A stretch of 64,000 nt of DNA from Asticcacaulis sp. UBA2476 (GCA_002342035.1 DDPE01000035.1:19505-83504), one strand, 5' to 3'. Counted from the stretch's first letter, positions 1 to 7,900 are shown. A program made the numbers and translations. Notes: generated from the letters alone by a model not told the origin.

Positions 1-225
1 CGCGCGGCATCGCAGGGGCGATACTTGCGAATCACAAAGCCATGATAGCGAATTTCAACTCATCTGGCCCGTCAAGATTGAACGAAGTGTTTATGCAGAG
101 ACTTCTATGGATAATTTTAGTTTAATAATGCGGCTCAGGCACCGGGAGGCTCGTCGCATAAGCGTCGGCGGCTGAATGGCTTAGTTCGGCACCCTTGCCA
201 AACCTGAAGGTTTTGGAAACAGAGC
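1..225. other. Left edge, no gene assigned
   Basis: Two plus-strand frames are open from the edge. One ends at a TAA at 123-125 after about 40 codons, the other at a TGA near 170. Either could be the tail of a gene that starts outside the window, but neither tail is recognisable. No RNA gene or terminator is seen. Confidence 0.3.
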
Positions 226-723
226 TTAAGTCCATTCAGAAACGTCATCAGGCGTCGCCAGACAGCGTAGCTTCTGAGGCTTTTGACTATAGTCAAACTG
301 ATCAAATTCAATGCTAAATTCCTGCGCTACCGCGCCTCGCGTTTCCTTCGGCGCAAGTAAAAAGCTATGACTTGACCGGTCATTTTCCTGCGTAAATTCA
401 TCGTACCAAATCTCGGTAGGCCGCTGCGTCAATGCCAGTTGAAGAACTGGCAGGTTCAAAATCCTTGCGCCGGAATACACGAACTCAGTGCGCCAATACC
501 CCACCTGTAGGTCACCCGTCAGAAGCAAAAGCTTCAATTCCTTACTATCCGGATTGTAAATAACGCGGTCGATATAGGCGTCATTCAGACTAATAGACCT
601 TGCAAACTGCCATACTGAACTCGCCTGACCAAAGCTTTCAAGCGAACGGTTGTAGGATTGAATCACTTCGTCCCAATCCAGATCGCTGTCACCGGTTGCC
701 AATTCAAAGGTAAAGTATTTCAC
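226..723 (-). CDS. Hypothetical protein, 165 aa
   Basis: An acidic soluble protein with no signal peptide or membrane segment. I do not recognise the family. Visible features are a beta-rich middle (around residues 55-85, with the run LKLLLLTGDLQVGYW) and several aromatic and acidic patches. GC content is clearly lower than in the flagellar genes next to it, so it may be an acquired orphan. It ends the flhB strand run: flhB stops at 733 and this gene starts at 723, so it could be read through from the fliQ-fliR-flhB operon. The ATG at 723 has AAGGAG-like bases just upstream, supporting the start. Confidence 0.55.
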   Translation of the reverse strand: MKYFTFELATGDSDLDWDEVIQSYNRSLESFGQASSVWQFARSISLNDAYIDRVIYNPDSKELKLLLLTGDLQVGYWRTEFVYSGARILNLPVLQLALTQRPTEIWYDEFTQENDRSSHSFLLAPKETRGAVAQEFSIEFDQFDYSQKPQKLRCLATPDDVSEWT

Positions 724-732
724 ATATACTCC

Positions 733-1806
733 TTAGAAACCGCGCTTTTTGCGGGCCATAACGAAGCCGATCAGCTTGGCCACCGCCACAAAGTGTTCTT
801 CGGGGATAATTTCATCGAGATCAACGGCGGCGTAGAGCGCGCGCGCGAGCGGCGGGTCTTCGACGATCATGATCTCATGCTTGGCCGCCTCTTCCCGGAT
901 GCGCAGGGCGACGGCATCGACACCCTTAGCCACACACATCGGGGCGGGAGTGTCTTCGGCATCATAGCGTAAAGCCACCGCATAGTGGGTCGGGTTAGTG
1001 ACCACGACCGTGGCGGTTGAGACATTGGCCATCATGCGCTGACGGCCCTTTTCCATGCGGATCTGACGCAGGCGGGCCTTAACGTGCGGGTCGCCTTCGG
1101 CCTGTTTATATTCGTCCTTTTGCTCGGTGCGCGACATCTTCATCTTTTGCGCAAAGCGGAACTTTTGCCACAGGAAATCAAGCCCCGCGCCGACAAACAA
1201 AAAGATACAGACCGCCATAGTCATGACGATCAGGGCATCGCGCACATAGGGGAAGATCAGCACCGGCGACCCACCTGCCAGCATCGGAATATCCATCAGG
1301 CGGGGTTTGAGCACCACCCAGCATATCCAACCGGTCACCAGTACCTTAACGAAGGTTTTCAGGAACTGCACCAGCGCATCAATACCAAACAGCCGGTTAA
1401 GCCCCTTGATCGGGTCCAGCTTTTCAAAGCTCGGCTTTAAGCTTTCGGTCGAAAACAGAAGGCCGGTTTGCAGCAGGTTGCCCGCGACCCCCAGCACGAA
1501 CGCCCCGGCCATGACCAGCGCCACGACCGGCAGGACGATGAGGATAATGTGGCGGGCAATCTCAACCCCGCCGCCATTATCGAGGTTTCTAACCAGCGCA
1601 TGTGGCATGGCCACAAACGGCAACAGGCTCTCAATCAGGCTGCGGCAGATCGATTCACCGTACATGGCAATGATCGCGCAGGTGCCGATCAGAGCGAACA
1701 CCTGCGGCAGGTCCGGGGTCTTGGCAACCTCACCCCGTTTTCGCGCGTCGTCCAGTTTCTTGGCCGAGGCTTCTTCTGTTTTGTCTTCGTCATTACCCTC
1801 GGCCAT
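733..1806 (-). CDS. flhB: Flagellar export switch protein FlhB
   Basis: FlhB is the inner-membrane gate of the flagellar type III export apparatus and switches export from rod/hook proteins to filament proteins after cleaving itself. The 357 aa protein has the charged N-terminus typical of the family (DEDKTEEASAKKLDDAR), four hydrophobic segments between about residues 30 and 215, and a cytoplasmic domain with the autocleavage motif NPTH (in VVTNPTHYAVALRY, near residue 270). Length is normal. It is the last gene of fliQ-fliR-flhB, starting 3 bases after the fliR stop, so the three are surely cotranscribed from the CtrA-box promoter near 2970. Confidence 0.97.
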   Translation of the reverse strand: MAEGNDEDKTEEASAKKLDDARKRGEVAKTPDLPQVFALIGTCAIIAMYGESICRSLIESLLPFVAMPHALVRNLDNGGGVEIARHIILIVLPVVALVMAGAFVLGVAGNLLQTGLLFSTESLKPSFEKLDPIKGLNRLFGIDALVQFLKTFVKVLVTGWICWVVLKPRLMDIPMLAGGSPVLIFPYVRDALIVMTMAVCIFLFVGAGLDFLWQKFRFAQKMKMSRTEQKDEYKQAEGDPHVKARLRQIRMEKGRQRMMANVSTATVVVTNPTHYAVALRYDAEDTPAPMCVAKGVDAVALRIREEAAKHEIMIVEDPPLARALYAAVDLDEIIPEEHFVAVAKLIGFVMARKKRGF

Positions 1807-1809
1807 GGC

Positions 1810-2622
1810 TTAGCCACGCCTGATGAAGGTGGCCAGAAAGTCGCGGTAATGCTCAAGGAACACAGTCCCTGACACCCCCAGACCTATGGCAAAGACGCTC
1901 AACCCCAACAGCACGCTAAGCGGCGATGAGGCGAAGAAAATCGGAAACTGCGGCATGATCCGCCCGACAAAGCCGGTGGCGATGTTAAAGATCAGGCTAA
2001 AGGCAATGACGGGGGCGGAAATTTGAATGGCCACCATAAAGGTCTGCGAGACGGTGCGGATCATCAGGGTGACCGCGTCGCCGATCATCAGGGCCTTACC
2101 CGGTGTGAAAATCTGATAGGAATCAACGATGCCTTCGATGAACAGGTGGTGCAGGCCGGTGGCATAGATCAGCACCAGCCCCAGCAACGCCAGAAAGGTC
2201 GCAAGGCTTGTGCCCGGCTGGGCCTGCATCGGGTTGGCGGTCTGGGAAAAGGACAGGGTCGTGCTCAGCGACAGGATTTCCCCGGCAATGGCCAGAGCGG
2301 CGATAAACACCCGTATGAGCGAGCCCATCATCAGGCCGATCAGAAGCTCTAAGATAATCAGACCGCCGGCTTCACCGACGCTGGCCGGCAAGGGCGGTAT
2401 CTGCGGCCCCAGAATCGGCAGCATCATCAGGGAAAACATCAGAGAAAACCCAAGCCGCATACGCGGCGGCACCGCCTGATCGCCCAGTCCCGGCAGCAGC
2501 ATGACCACCGCCCCGATGCGCAGAAAAATCAGCCCCGCCGCCCACACCTGCTGCGACGGGCCGAAAAACGACGCGACTTCGGTGGCGGTCTGCACATCAG
2601 CGGGGGTGAGAGGTAAAGCCAT
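1810..2622 (-). CDS. fliR: Flagellar export protein FliR
   Basis: FliR is an inner-membrane component of the flagellar export gate, assembled with FliP and FliQ. The 270 aa product is very hydrophobic with about six membrane segments. Examples are the stretch after PSQQVWAAGLIFLRIGAVVMLL, split here as PSQQVWAAGL then IFLRIGAVVML, and the conserved C-terminal region FFASSPLSVLLGLSVF. The ATG at 2622 overlaps the fliQ stop as TGATG, which implies translational coupling; a GTG one codon earlier is an alternative. Middle gene of fliQ-fliR-flhB. Confidence 0.95.
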   Translation of the reverse strand: MALPLTPADVQTATEVASFFGPSQQVWAAGLIFLRIGAVVMLLPGLGDQAVPPRMRLGFSLMFSLMMLPILGPQIPPLPASVGEAGGLIILELLIGLMMGSLIRVFIAALAIAGEILSLSTTLSFSQTANPMQAQPGTSLATFLALLGLVLIYATGLHHLFIEGIVDSYQIFTPGKALMIGDAVTLMIRTVSQTFMVAIQISAPVIAFSLIFNIATGFVGRIMPQFPIFFASSPLSVLLGLSVFAIGLGVSGTVFLEHYRDFLATFIRRG

Positions 2623-2885
2623 CACATACCGGCAATACGGGCCGCAATCTCACGCATGAAGGTCGACAACAGGCTGCCCATAAACGGTAGAACCAAAAGC
2701 AGGGTTGCGAAGATGGCGATAATCTTAGGGGCATAGATCAGGGTGGCCTCCTGAATCTGGGTCAGGGCCTGAAACAGACCGATCACCACACCGACGACGA
2801 GGCCGACCAGCAACACCGGCGCACAGAGCTGAATCGTCAGCCAGATCGCATCGCGGCCCACATCCAAAACTTCGCCACCGGTCAT
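2622..2885 (-). CDS. fliQ: Flagellar export protein FliQ
   Basis: FliQ is a small two-helix inner-membrane protein of the flagellar type III export gate. The 87 aa product has two hydrophobic helices (about residues 14-38 and 50-72) and the family signature QALTQIQEATLIYAPK between them. Length is normal. First gene of the operon with fliR and flhB. A perfect CtrA-type box lies about 85-100 bp upstream, fitting the early (class II) flagellar genes of Caulobacter. Confidence 0.95.
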   Translation of the reverse strand: MTGGEVLDVGRDAIWLTIQLCAPVLLVGLVVGVVIGLFQALTQIQEATLIYAPKIIAIFATLLLVLPFMGSLLSTFMREIAARIAGM

Positions 2886-2969
2886 GAAACGCTCACCTTA
2901 AATCTTAATATTTACCCGTAGGCCGGCATAAGATGCCGGGTCACCGGGCAGAAAATGCACCCCGGAGGG

Positions 2970-2984
2970 TTAATTTCGCATTAA
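2970..2984 (-). promoter_or_regulatory. CtrA-type box upstream of fliQ
   Basis: The bases read TTAA-TTTCGCA-TTAA, a perfect TTAA-N7-TTAA site, the known binding pattern of the cell-cycle regulator CtrA. In Caulobacter the fliQ operon is an early CtrA-controlled flagellar operon, so the position fits. The pattern is seen directly; regulation is inferred. Confidence 0.75.
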
Positions 2985-3030
2985 GGGTTAGCGCGATTCT
3001 GAGAAGGCGCGCGATGTAAAAACGCGCAGC

Positions 3031-3066
3031 TTGACAACAATTAGACGATTAGCTAATTATAAAATT
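3031..3066 (+). promoter_or_regulatory. Consensus promoter and palindromic operator of the ArsR gene
   Basis: A perfect TTGACA -35 box (3031-3036) is followed by 17 bases and a TAATTA -10 box (3054-3059). The ATG at 3067 lies only 7 bases after the -10 box, so transcription would start at or next to the start codon and the mRNA would be leaderless. A perfect palindrome ATTAGCTAAT (3048-3057) overlaps the -10 box, and a wider AATTAG...CTAATT repeat surrounds it. This suggests autorepression by the encoded ArsR-type protein. Confidence 0.75.
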
Positions 3067-3396
3067 ATGAACACCGTCTTCAAAGCCCTGTCCGATCCGA
3101 CCCGCCGCCGTGTGTTGCAGCTTTTGCAGACTGGCCCCTTGAGCGCGGGTGACCTCGGCAAGCATTTCGACGTGTCGGCCCCCACCATGTCGGCTCACTT
3201 TGCGGTGCTGAAAGAGGCCGACCTGATCCACGCCGAAAAGGCCGGAAAGTCGGTCATCTACCACCTTAAACTGTCGGTACTCGAAGAAGCTTTGCTCGGC
3301 TTTACGCAATCGTTCGGCATAGGGACTGATGAGGCCACACCGGCAAAGAGCCGCCGTCTCCACACGCCGCCCGCCAATACGGAGGTTAAACTATGA
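3067..3396 (+). CDS. ArsR/SdpR-family transcriptional repressor
   Basis: A 109 aa winged-helix repressor of the metal-independent SdpR type. Residues 1-85 hold the HTH: FKALSDPTRRRVLQLL, the recognition helix around VSAPTMSAHFAVLKEADL, and the wing ending in VIYHLKLSVLEEAL. No ArsR-type cysteine metal site is visible. The ATG at 3067 is chosen because it begins the conserved domain; the TTG at 3031 is part of the -35 box. No ribosome-binding site precedes it, consistent with a leaderless message. The stop overlaps the next gene's ATG (ATGA), so the two are coupled. Confidence 0.9.
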   Translation: MNTVFKALSDPTRRRVLQLLQTGPLSAGDLGKHFDVSAPTMSAHFAVLKEADLIHAEKAGKSVIYHLKLSVLEEALLGFTQSFGIGTDEATPAKSRRLHTPPANTEVKL

Positions 3397-3767
3397 AAAA
3401 GGACATTTTGGAATCGCTGGCCTGGGCTGGTGCCATGATACTGTCAGCTCTGGCCGCGAGCTATGCGCGTCGTCAGGGCTATATTGATCAGGATACGGTG
3501 CTCAGGATCGTGGCCATGAACGGCCTCTACATGGCGTACCTGGGTAATGCTATGCCTAAAAAAGTCGTCCCCGATGCCTTTGTCCGCCAGATCAACCGGT
3601 TCGCCGGGTGGGTGCTGGTGATCAGCGGCCTGATCTATGCGGGCGTCTGGGCCTTTGCACCAATTAAGGTTGCCATAGTCTTCGGTACGGGTGCGGTCGC
3701 CGTGGGCGTGATCCTGACTATACTCTATTGCCTGCGGCTGCGCTCTCAGGCACGGGCGAGTGTGTAA
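3393..3767 (+). CDS. Small multi-pass membrane protein, partner of the ArsR repressor
   Basis: A 124 aa protein with about four hydrophobic segments (roughly residues 8-24, 40-52, 68-86 and 90-112), no cytosolic domain and no recognised catalytic motif. It overlaps the repressor gene by four bases (ATGA) and must share its promoter. The SdpR-plus-membrane-protein layout recalls the Bacillus sdpRI pair, where the membrane partner senses or confers immunity, but this protein is shorter than SdpI and I cannot assign it to that family. Confidence 0.7.
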   Translation: MKKDILESLAWAGAMILSALAASYARRQGYIDQDTVLRIVAMNGLYMAYLGNAMPKKVVPDAFVRQINRFAGWVLVISGLIYAGVWAFAPIKVAIVFGTGAVAVGVILTILYCLRLRSQARASV

Positions 3768-3775
3768 AAAGAGCC

Positions 3776-3842
3776 CCCACCACCACATCTCATCGCTACG
3801 CGATTTCGTGCGGTCCCCCTCCCCGGCAAGCCAGGGAGGTAT
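3776..3842. repeat. Possible decayed intergenic repeat
   Basis: The bases contain a CGCTACGCG block and a CCCCCTCCCC...GGGAGG pair, similar in style to the double-hairpin elements at 18906-19021 and 43463-43599 (which also carries CGCTACGCG). The match is partial, so this is a tentative relative rather than a third full copy. Confidence 0.3.
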
Positions 3843-3886
3843 AAGAAATCATAGTCCTTATTATTCCACAGGCCCAAAAAATCGTC

Positions 3887-3981
3887 AGGCTTGAGGCAGA
3901 TAATAGTCGGCTAGCGACGCGGGTATACTGAATACCCGCTAGCGACGACTGCGTATTAGATGCCCAAGGATGACGATTTTT
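3887..3981. repeat. Nested inverted and direct repeats between the ArsR pair and fliE
   Basis: An outer inverted repeat pairs AAAAATCGTC (3887-3896) with GACGATTTTT (3972-3981, reaching into the fliE stop). Inside lies an 8 bp stem GCGGGTAT (3919-3926) / ATACCCGC (3932-3939) with a 5-base loop. The nine bases CTAGCGACG occur on both sides of that hairpin (3911-3919 and 3939-3947). It sits at the 3' end of both convergent operons and may end transcription or be a small insertion scar. Confidence 0.55.
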
Positions 3982-4294
3982 AAATAGGCATACGCATGAT
4001 TTCTTGATAGGCCGCTATGACCTGATCGCGCACAGCAATCACGGTTTCCAATGACGCTTCGGCGCTTGAAATAGCCGTGACCGCATCGATCAGTTCGGTC
4101 TTGCCTTGCGCCTGCAAAGCGATCTGGTTTTCGGCATTAGCGGTCGAGGCATAGGTCTGCTGCACGGTGTTTTGCAGCAGGCTTGAGAACTTGGAGCCGA
4201 TATCCGGCGTGCCGCCCGTTTCTTCACCGCCGGAGATTTTATTGAACTGACTTTGGGCCGCACCATAGGCCTTGGCCGCGAGGATCGGGTTCAT
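3980..4294 (-). CDS. fliE: Flagellar hook-basal body protein FliE
   Basis: FliE joins the MS ring to the rod and is among the first proteins exported. The 104 aa product has the usual layout: variable N-terminus, then a conserved helical C-terminal half (GKTELIDAVTAISSAEASLETV followed by VIAAYQEIMRM; quoted in parts as TELIDAVTAISSAEAS and AYQEIMRMPI). It is the last gene of flgB-flgC-fliE, starting 10 bases after flgC. Confidence 0.93.
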   Translation of the reverse strand: MNPILAAKAYGAAQSQFNKISGGEETGGTPDIGSKFSSLLQNTVQQTYASTANAENQIALQAQGKTELIDAVTAISSAEASLETVIAVRDQVIAAYQEIMRMPI

Positions 4295-4303
4295 CTATCT
4301 ACC

Positions 4304-4741
4304 CTATCTCTTTAAGATATCGATCGTGCGCTGCTGCATGGCGCGCGCGGTATCGATGACGTTAAGGTTGGCTTCATAGGCGCGCTGGGCTTCGCGCATG
4401 TCCATGGTTTCAATCAGCGAATTGACGTTGGGGCGTTTGACATAGCCCTTGGCATCAGCCGCCGGATGGGACGGGTCATGCTCCACTGAAAAATCGCTCA
4501 TGTCCGGCTTGACCTGCGCCAATCTCACGCCGGTTGTGCCGTCGATGGGGGCAGCCTGAAACACCGGCACCTGGCGACGGTACGGATCGCCGCCGGGAGT
4601 TTTGGCGGTCGATTGAGCATTGGCGATGTTTTCCGCGATGATACGCATGCGCGCCTGCTGGGCCTTAAGCGCCGAGGCCGCCGCCACCATGGCCGAGTTC
4701 TGAACCAGGTTTTCACCGCGCTGAGATTTGATCGTAGGCAT
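4304..4741 (-). CDS. flgC: Flagellar rod protein FlgC
   Basis: FlgC is a proximal rod protein of the basal body, exported to the periplasm by the flagellar apparatus. The 145 aa product has the N-terminal rod signature ARMRIIAENIANAQSTA around residues 30-46 and the C-terminal rod helix containing NVIDTARAMQQRTIDILK. It lies between flgB and fliE with gaps of about 10 bases. Confidence 0.95.
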   Translation of the reverse strand: MPTIKSQRGENLVQNSAMVAAASALKAQQARMRIIAENIANAQSTAKTPGGDPYRRQVPVFQAAPIDGTTGVRLAQVKPDMSDFSVEHDPSHPAADAKGYVKRPNVNSLIETMDMREAQRAYEANLNVIDTARAMQQRTIDILKR

Positions 4742-4751
4742 GAGCTATTCC

Positions 4752-5159
4752 TTATCTCGGTCTCGTTGACGCAAGCCGCAGCATGGCCAGCGATTTCTGA
4801 TAAAAGCCGATGGCCGCATCGTACTGCATCCGGCTTTCGGCCATTTTGAGCATTTGTTCTTCGACCACCACCGCATTGCCATCCAGCGTCGTTTCCGAAT
4901 CCGGGGCCACCACGGCCTTAGCCGCATTGGCCAGTCCGCCCGCCGGTGCAATATGGCCTGCGCGGGTGGCGGCCATCTTAAGCTCACCCGATGTCTGCCC
5001 CTTCATGGCGGCGGCAAAATCCTGCGGCCGCAGATCGCGCGGCTTGAACCCCGGCGTTGAGGCATTGGCAACATTCTGGGCCACCACTTTCTGGCGTTGC
5101 CCCAGCCAGCCCATCTGGGTTTTCAGGGCTGAAAAGATGCCGATCTTATTCAGATCCAT
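4752..5159 (-). CDS. flgB: Flagellar rod protein FlgB
   Basis: FlgB is a proximal rod protein next to FliE. The start at 5159 gives 135 aa beginning MDLNKIGIFSALKTQ and is preceded by AAAGG at good spacing. An upstream in-frame start at 5216 would add 19 residues without family similarity. The rod motif QKVVAQNVANASTPGFKPRDL is present (QNVANASTPGFKP). First gene of flgB-flgC-fliE; the region upstream is shared with the divergent fliO-fliP operon. Confidence 0.93.
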   Translation of the reverse strand: MDLNKIGIFSALKTQMGWLGQRQKVVAQNVANASTPGFKPRDLRPQDFAAAMKGQTSGELKMAATRAGHIAPAGGLANAAKAVVAPDSETTLDGNAVVVEEQMLKMAESRMQYDAAIGFYQKSLAMLRLASTRPR

Positions 5160-5247
5160 TGAGGCTGTACCTTTACAAAGATTAACCACCTGACGCCGAC
5201 TCATCCTATAGGACAAGACAGCTAAGCAAATTATGCCCAGTTTTTGG

Positions 5248-5279
5248 TTAACAACGCCTTTACGATAACCGCTTGTTAA
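5248..5279. promoter_or_regulatory. Near-consensus CtrA sites between flgB and fliO
   Basis: Two degenerate CtrA patterns lie between the divergent operons: TTAA-N7-TTTA at 5248-5262 and ATAA-N7-TTAA at 5265-5279. Each has one mismatch to TTAA-N7-TTAA. Both operons are early flagellar genes, so shared CtrA control is plausible. I saw no -24/-12 sigma-54 element here. Confidence 0.5.
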
Positions 5280-5323
5280 CCCCCGCCGGGCATGGCTATC
5301 GCGTACGTAGTTTGGGAGCGTCT

Positions 5324-5674
5324 ATGGATCTTGTCGGCGTACTGAGGGCGGTGTTTGCGCTGATGACGGTCTTAGGCCTTATTCTGGGTCTGGCCTTCGT
5401 CCTGCGCCGCTATGCGCCGCAACTGATGGCGCGCCTGACGGCCCCGCGTGGTCAAAAGCGGATGCAGGTCGTTGAAACGCTTGTGCTCGATCCGGCGCGA
5501 CGGCTGGTGCTGGTGCGCCTTGATGACGAAGAACGCCTGCTGCTGCTCGGCGAAGGCAAGGAACTGATCGAACCCCGCCAATTGCCCAAACCAAAACCTA
5601 AATTACCGCCTGAGCCCGCACCCACGGCAAGGCCCGCTCTGCGTACCCGCCCCCTGTCGGATAAGGATCTGTAA
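5324..5674 (+). CDS. fliO: Flagellar biosynthetic protein FliO
   Basis: FliO is a small membrane protein that helps FliP assemble into the export gate. The 116 aa product has one N-terminal membrane segment (about residues 4-24) followed by a cytoplasmic domain with the family pattern MQVVETLVLDPARRLVLVRLDDEERLLLLG (core LDPARRLVLVRLDDEERL). The C-terminus is rich in proline and lysine. The ATG at 5324 is preceded by GGGAG. The stop overlaps the fliP start as TAATG. Confidence 0.88.
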   Translation: MDLVGVLRAVFALMTVLGLILGLAFVLRRYAPQLMARLTAPRGQKRMQVVETLVLDPARRLVLVRLDDEERLLLLGEGKELIEPRQLPKPKPKLPPEPAPTARPALRTRPLSDKDL

Positions 5675-6489
5675 TGGCCAAATCCGCCACGCTATCCACA
5701 GCGCGTAAACCTAAAAAACCGCTGCCGACATGGGCCACCTACGGGTTGCTGCTGGCCGGATTCATCATAGGCTTTGCGATGATGATCCTGCCGACCCAGG
5801 TTCTGGCGCAATCGATCAATCTCGACCTCGGCACCGGCGGCGGCTTAAGCTCGCGCATCGTGCAGATGATCGGCCTGCTGACCGTGCTGTCACTGGCGCC
5901 ATCGATCGTCGTCATGACGACATCGTTTATTCGGATTGTGGTGGTGTTGTCGCTGCTGCGGACAGCCCTTGGTCTGCAACAAAGCCCTCCCAATGCTGTG
6001 ATTATCTCCCTGTCGCTGTTCCTGTCGGCGATCGTCATGGCCCCGACCTATCAGGAGGCCTATCAGGCCGGTATCCGGCCGCTGATGGATCAGGAAATGG
6101 AACTCCCCCAAGCCTTTGATGCGGCGTCTGAGCCCGCCAAACGCTTTATGCTGTCTCAGGTCGATGAGAAAGATCTGGCCCTGTTTGTGCGTCTGTCCAA
6201 GGTCGAGCGTCCGCAGGAAGCCATCGACCTGCCGATCACCGTCATCACCCCCGCCTTTATGATCTCGGAGTTGAAAAAAGCGTTTGAGATCGGCTTTTTG
6301 CTGTTTGTGCCGTTTCTGGTGATCGACCTGGTGGTGGCGTCCGTGCTGATGAGCATGGGTATGATGATGCTGCCGCCAGTCGTGGTGTCTCTGCCGTTTA
6401 AGCTGATTTTCTTTGTGCTGGTTGACGGCTGGAACCTTGTCGCCGGCTCACTGGTCGAAAGCTTCCAAAAGGGCACGGGGACAGGGTAG
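5674..6489 (+). CDS. fliP: Flagellar export protein FliP
   Basis: FliP forms the core of the flagellar export gate in the inner membrane. The 271 aa product has a cleavable signal-like N-terminus (hydrophobic around residues 22-44) and the conserved regions SIVVMTTSFIRIVVVLSLLR, PPNAVIISLSLFLS and the C-terminal DLVVASVLMSMGMMMLPP. Length is a little above the enteric proteins because of the N-terminal extension. Coupled to fliO by the TAATG overlap. Confidence 0.96.
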   Translation: MAKSATLSTARKPKKPLPTWATYGLLLAGFIIGFAMMILPTQVLAQSINLDLGTGGGLSSRIVQMIGLLTVLSLAPSIVVMTTSFIRIVVVLSLLRTALGLQQSPPNAVIISLSLFLSAIVMAPTYQEAYQAGIRPLMDQEMELPQAFDAASEPAKRFMLSQVDEKDLALFVRLSKVERPQEAIDLPITVITPAFMISELKKAFEIGFLLFVPFLVIDLVVASVLMSMGMMMLPPVVVSLPFKLIFFVLVDGWNLVAGSLVESFQKGTGTG

Positions 6490-6840
6490 ATGCGACTGTC
6501 GTTGATATTTGTTGGTCGGTTTGAAAAAACTGAAGACGCCGTTATCTTCCAAAGATGGACTCAAAATTCCAAGGCCTACGTGCTTCATGACGCAGACTTG
6601 ATAAAACGCGTCGAGACTAAAGTCATTACCAACCGAAGCCTCATTAATGCACAGCTTTTCGGCACCGCAGTCTTTTTAGCCTGTATGGCATTTGGCTTTA
6701 TGATAGGTGAGAAAACGATAATCGATTTGGGCATTAACGTAGTCTGGATCGCCCTAAGCGCCCTTCCCGCAACAGCGCTTTGGTTTGTTTATAACGAACT
6801 TAGCCTCAACAAACTTTTGAAACATCAACTCCGGCAGTGA
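6490..6840 (+). CDS. Hypothetical membrane protein, 116 aa
   Basis: A small protein with an alpha/beta-looking N-terminus (residues 1-55) and two hydrophobic segments (about 52-71 and 78-100). I do not recognise the family. The ATG directly follows the fliP stop, so it would be cotranscribed, yet its base composition is visibly lower in GC than fliP. It may be an acquired gene attached to the operon end rather than a flagellar component. Confidence 0.55.
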   Translation: MRLSLIFVGRFEKTEDAVIFQRWTQNSKAYVLHDADLIKRVETKVITNRSLINAQLFGTAVFLACMAFGFMIGEKTIIDLGINVVWIALSALPATALWFVYNELSLNKLLKHQLRQ

Positions 6841-6848
6841 AACGCCCC

Positions 6849-7766
6849 CTAAAACACATCCGCCGCATTGGTGCCCTTGGTGCTTAAAACCTGATAGGCG
6901 GCGGCGGTAGCCCCGTAGAACAGAGCATAACCCACGCCTGACAGCAAGCCGCTGATGACGATCTGAACACCGTAGATACCGCCAAACAATGCCGAAAGCG
7001 ACGACATGTCCGGCTGCATAAATTGCTGGGCGGCTTCGGAAAAGCCTATGCCCATAGCCATCGCCACGCCAAACAAAACCCCGAACACCACGGCGGCGAT
7101 CATCAGCACCACAATGGTCAGCAGGACATAGCCGCCCAGCAGCGTCCAGCCGCTGCCCTTGGTCAGTTTAAAGCTGCCAAGCAGATTGATTTTACGCTCA
7201 TCAAAACTTTGCACCAGCGCCAGCGACCAGCGGCTGAGGATATAGATAAACGCCACCACAGCAGCGATGGCGACGATAAAGATCAGGATACCACCCAGCA
7301 CGCCACTGGCCCGCGTTACCAAACTGGCGAGCACCAGCGGGATCAAAGCGGCAACCAAAAACAACAGGTAGAACAGGAAAAACGCCAGATACCACAGGAT
7401 GGTCGCAATAATCTGACGCAGTTCGTGGCTGCCCAGTTGCATATAGCCAAAGCCCTTCGCGGAGGGCTGCAACACGGTGCGGTAGACGGCGCACTGAATG
7501 ACGGCTGAGACCACCAGACCGATAAGCCCCGCCAGCAGGGCCGACGGCAGTACCGCCGCCAATTGTCCGAAAACCGCCGTGGGGTCTGAAGGCGGTGACT
7601 GTTCATAGCTTTGCAGAGCCGCCAGCGATGTCCCGCCGGTCAGAACCATGAGCACCGTCGCAGCCAGACTGACGACCGTATAGACGACGCCCCACAGCAG
7701 CACCGCCATCGGATTTTTCTTGATAATCTCAAAGCCCGCAAAGGCAAAATCGATCGACAGTTTCAT
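6849..7766 (-). CDS. Conserved multi-pass membrane protein, 305 aa
   Basis: An integral membrane protein with about six long hydrophobic segments rich in Ala, Val, Leu and Gly, and few charged residues. No catalytic motif is visible. Similar proteins are usually annotated only as hypothetical membrane proteins. The ATG at 7766 is preceded by a strong GGAGGGGG site. It converges with the fliP-side genes and lies downstream of the SPFH gene, but a strong terminator (7848-7873) separates the two, so it has its own promoter. Confidence 0.75.
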   Translation of the reverse strand: MKLSIDFAFAGFEIIKKNPMAVLLWGVVYTVVSLAATVLMVLTGGTSLAALQSYEQSPPSDPTAVFGQLAAVLPSALLAGLIGLVVSAVIQCAVYRTVLQPSAKGFGYMQLGSHELRQIIATILWYLAFFLFYLLFLVAALIPLVLASLVTRASGVLGGILIFIVAIAAVVAFIYILSRWSLALVQSFDERKINLLGSFKLTKGSGWTLLGGYVLLTIVVLMIAAVVFGVLFGVAMAMGIGFSEAAQQFMQPDMSSLSALFGGIYGVQIVISGLLSGVGYALFYGATAAAYQVLSTKGTNAADVF

Positions 7767-7847
7767 ATGGCCCCCTCCGGACTTGAGGCGTTATCCGCCC
7801 GTATGGGTTGAGACGCTAACTGATCTTTTGACCGGGAACAAGGTCGC

Positions 7848-7873
7848 AAAAAGGGAGGGCCATAGGCCCTCCC
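7848..7873 (-). terminator. Rho-independent terminator of the SPFH gene
   Basis: On the minus strand a 9 bp GC stem (GGGAGGGCC / GGCCCTCCC) with a 3-base loop is followed directly by TTTTT. It lies 28 bases after the stop of the SPFH gene. Confidence 0.9.
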
Positions 7874-7900
7874 TCTCAAACTGCGGATGGCTACCGTAGT

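Noticed and set aside
5221..5250. Sigma-54 promoter for flgB on the minus strand
   Set aside because: A GGG...TTTGC pattern exists, but GG and GC are 9 bases apart instead of 10, and nearby CtrA-like sites fit an early operon better.
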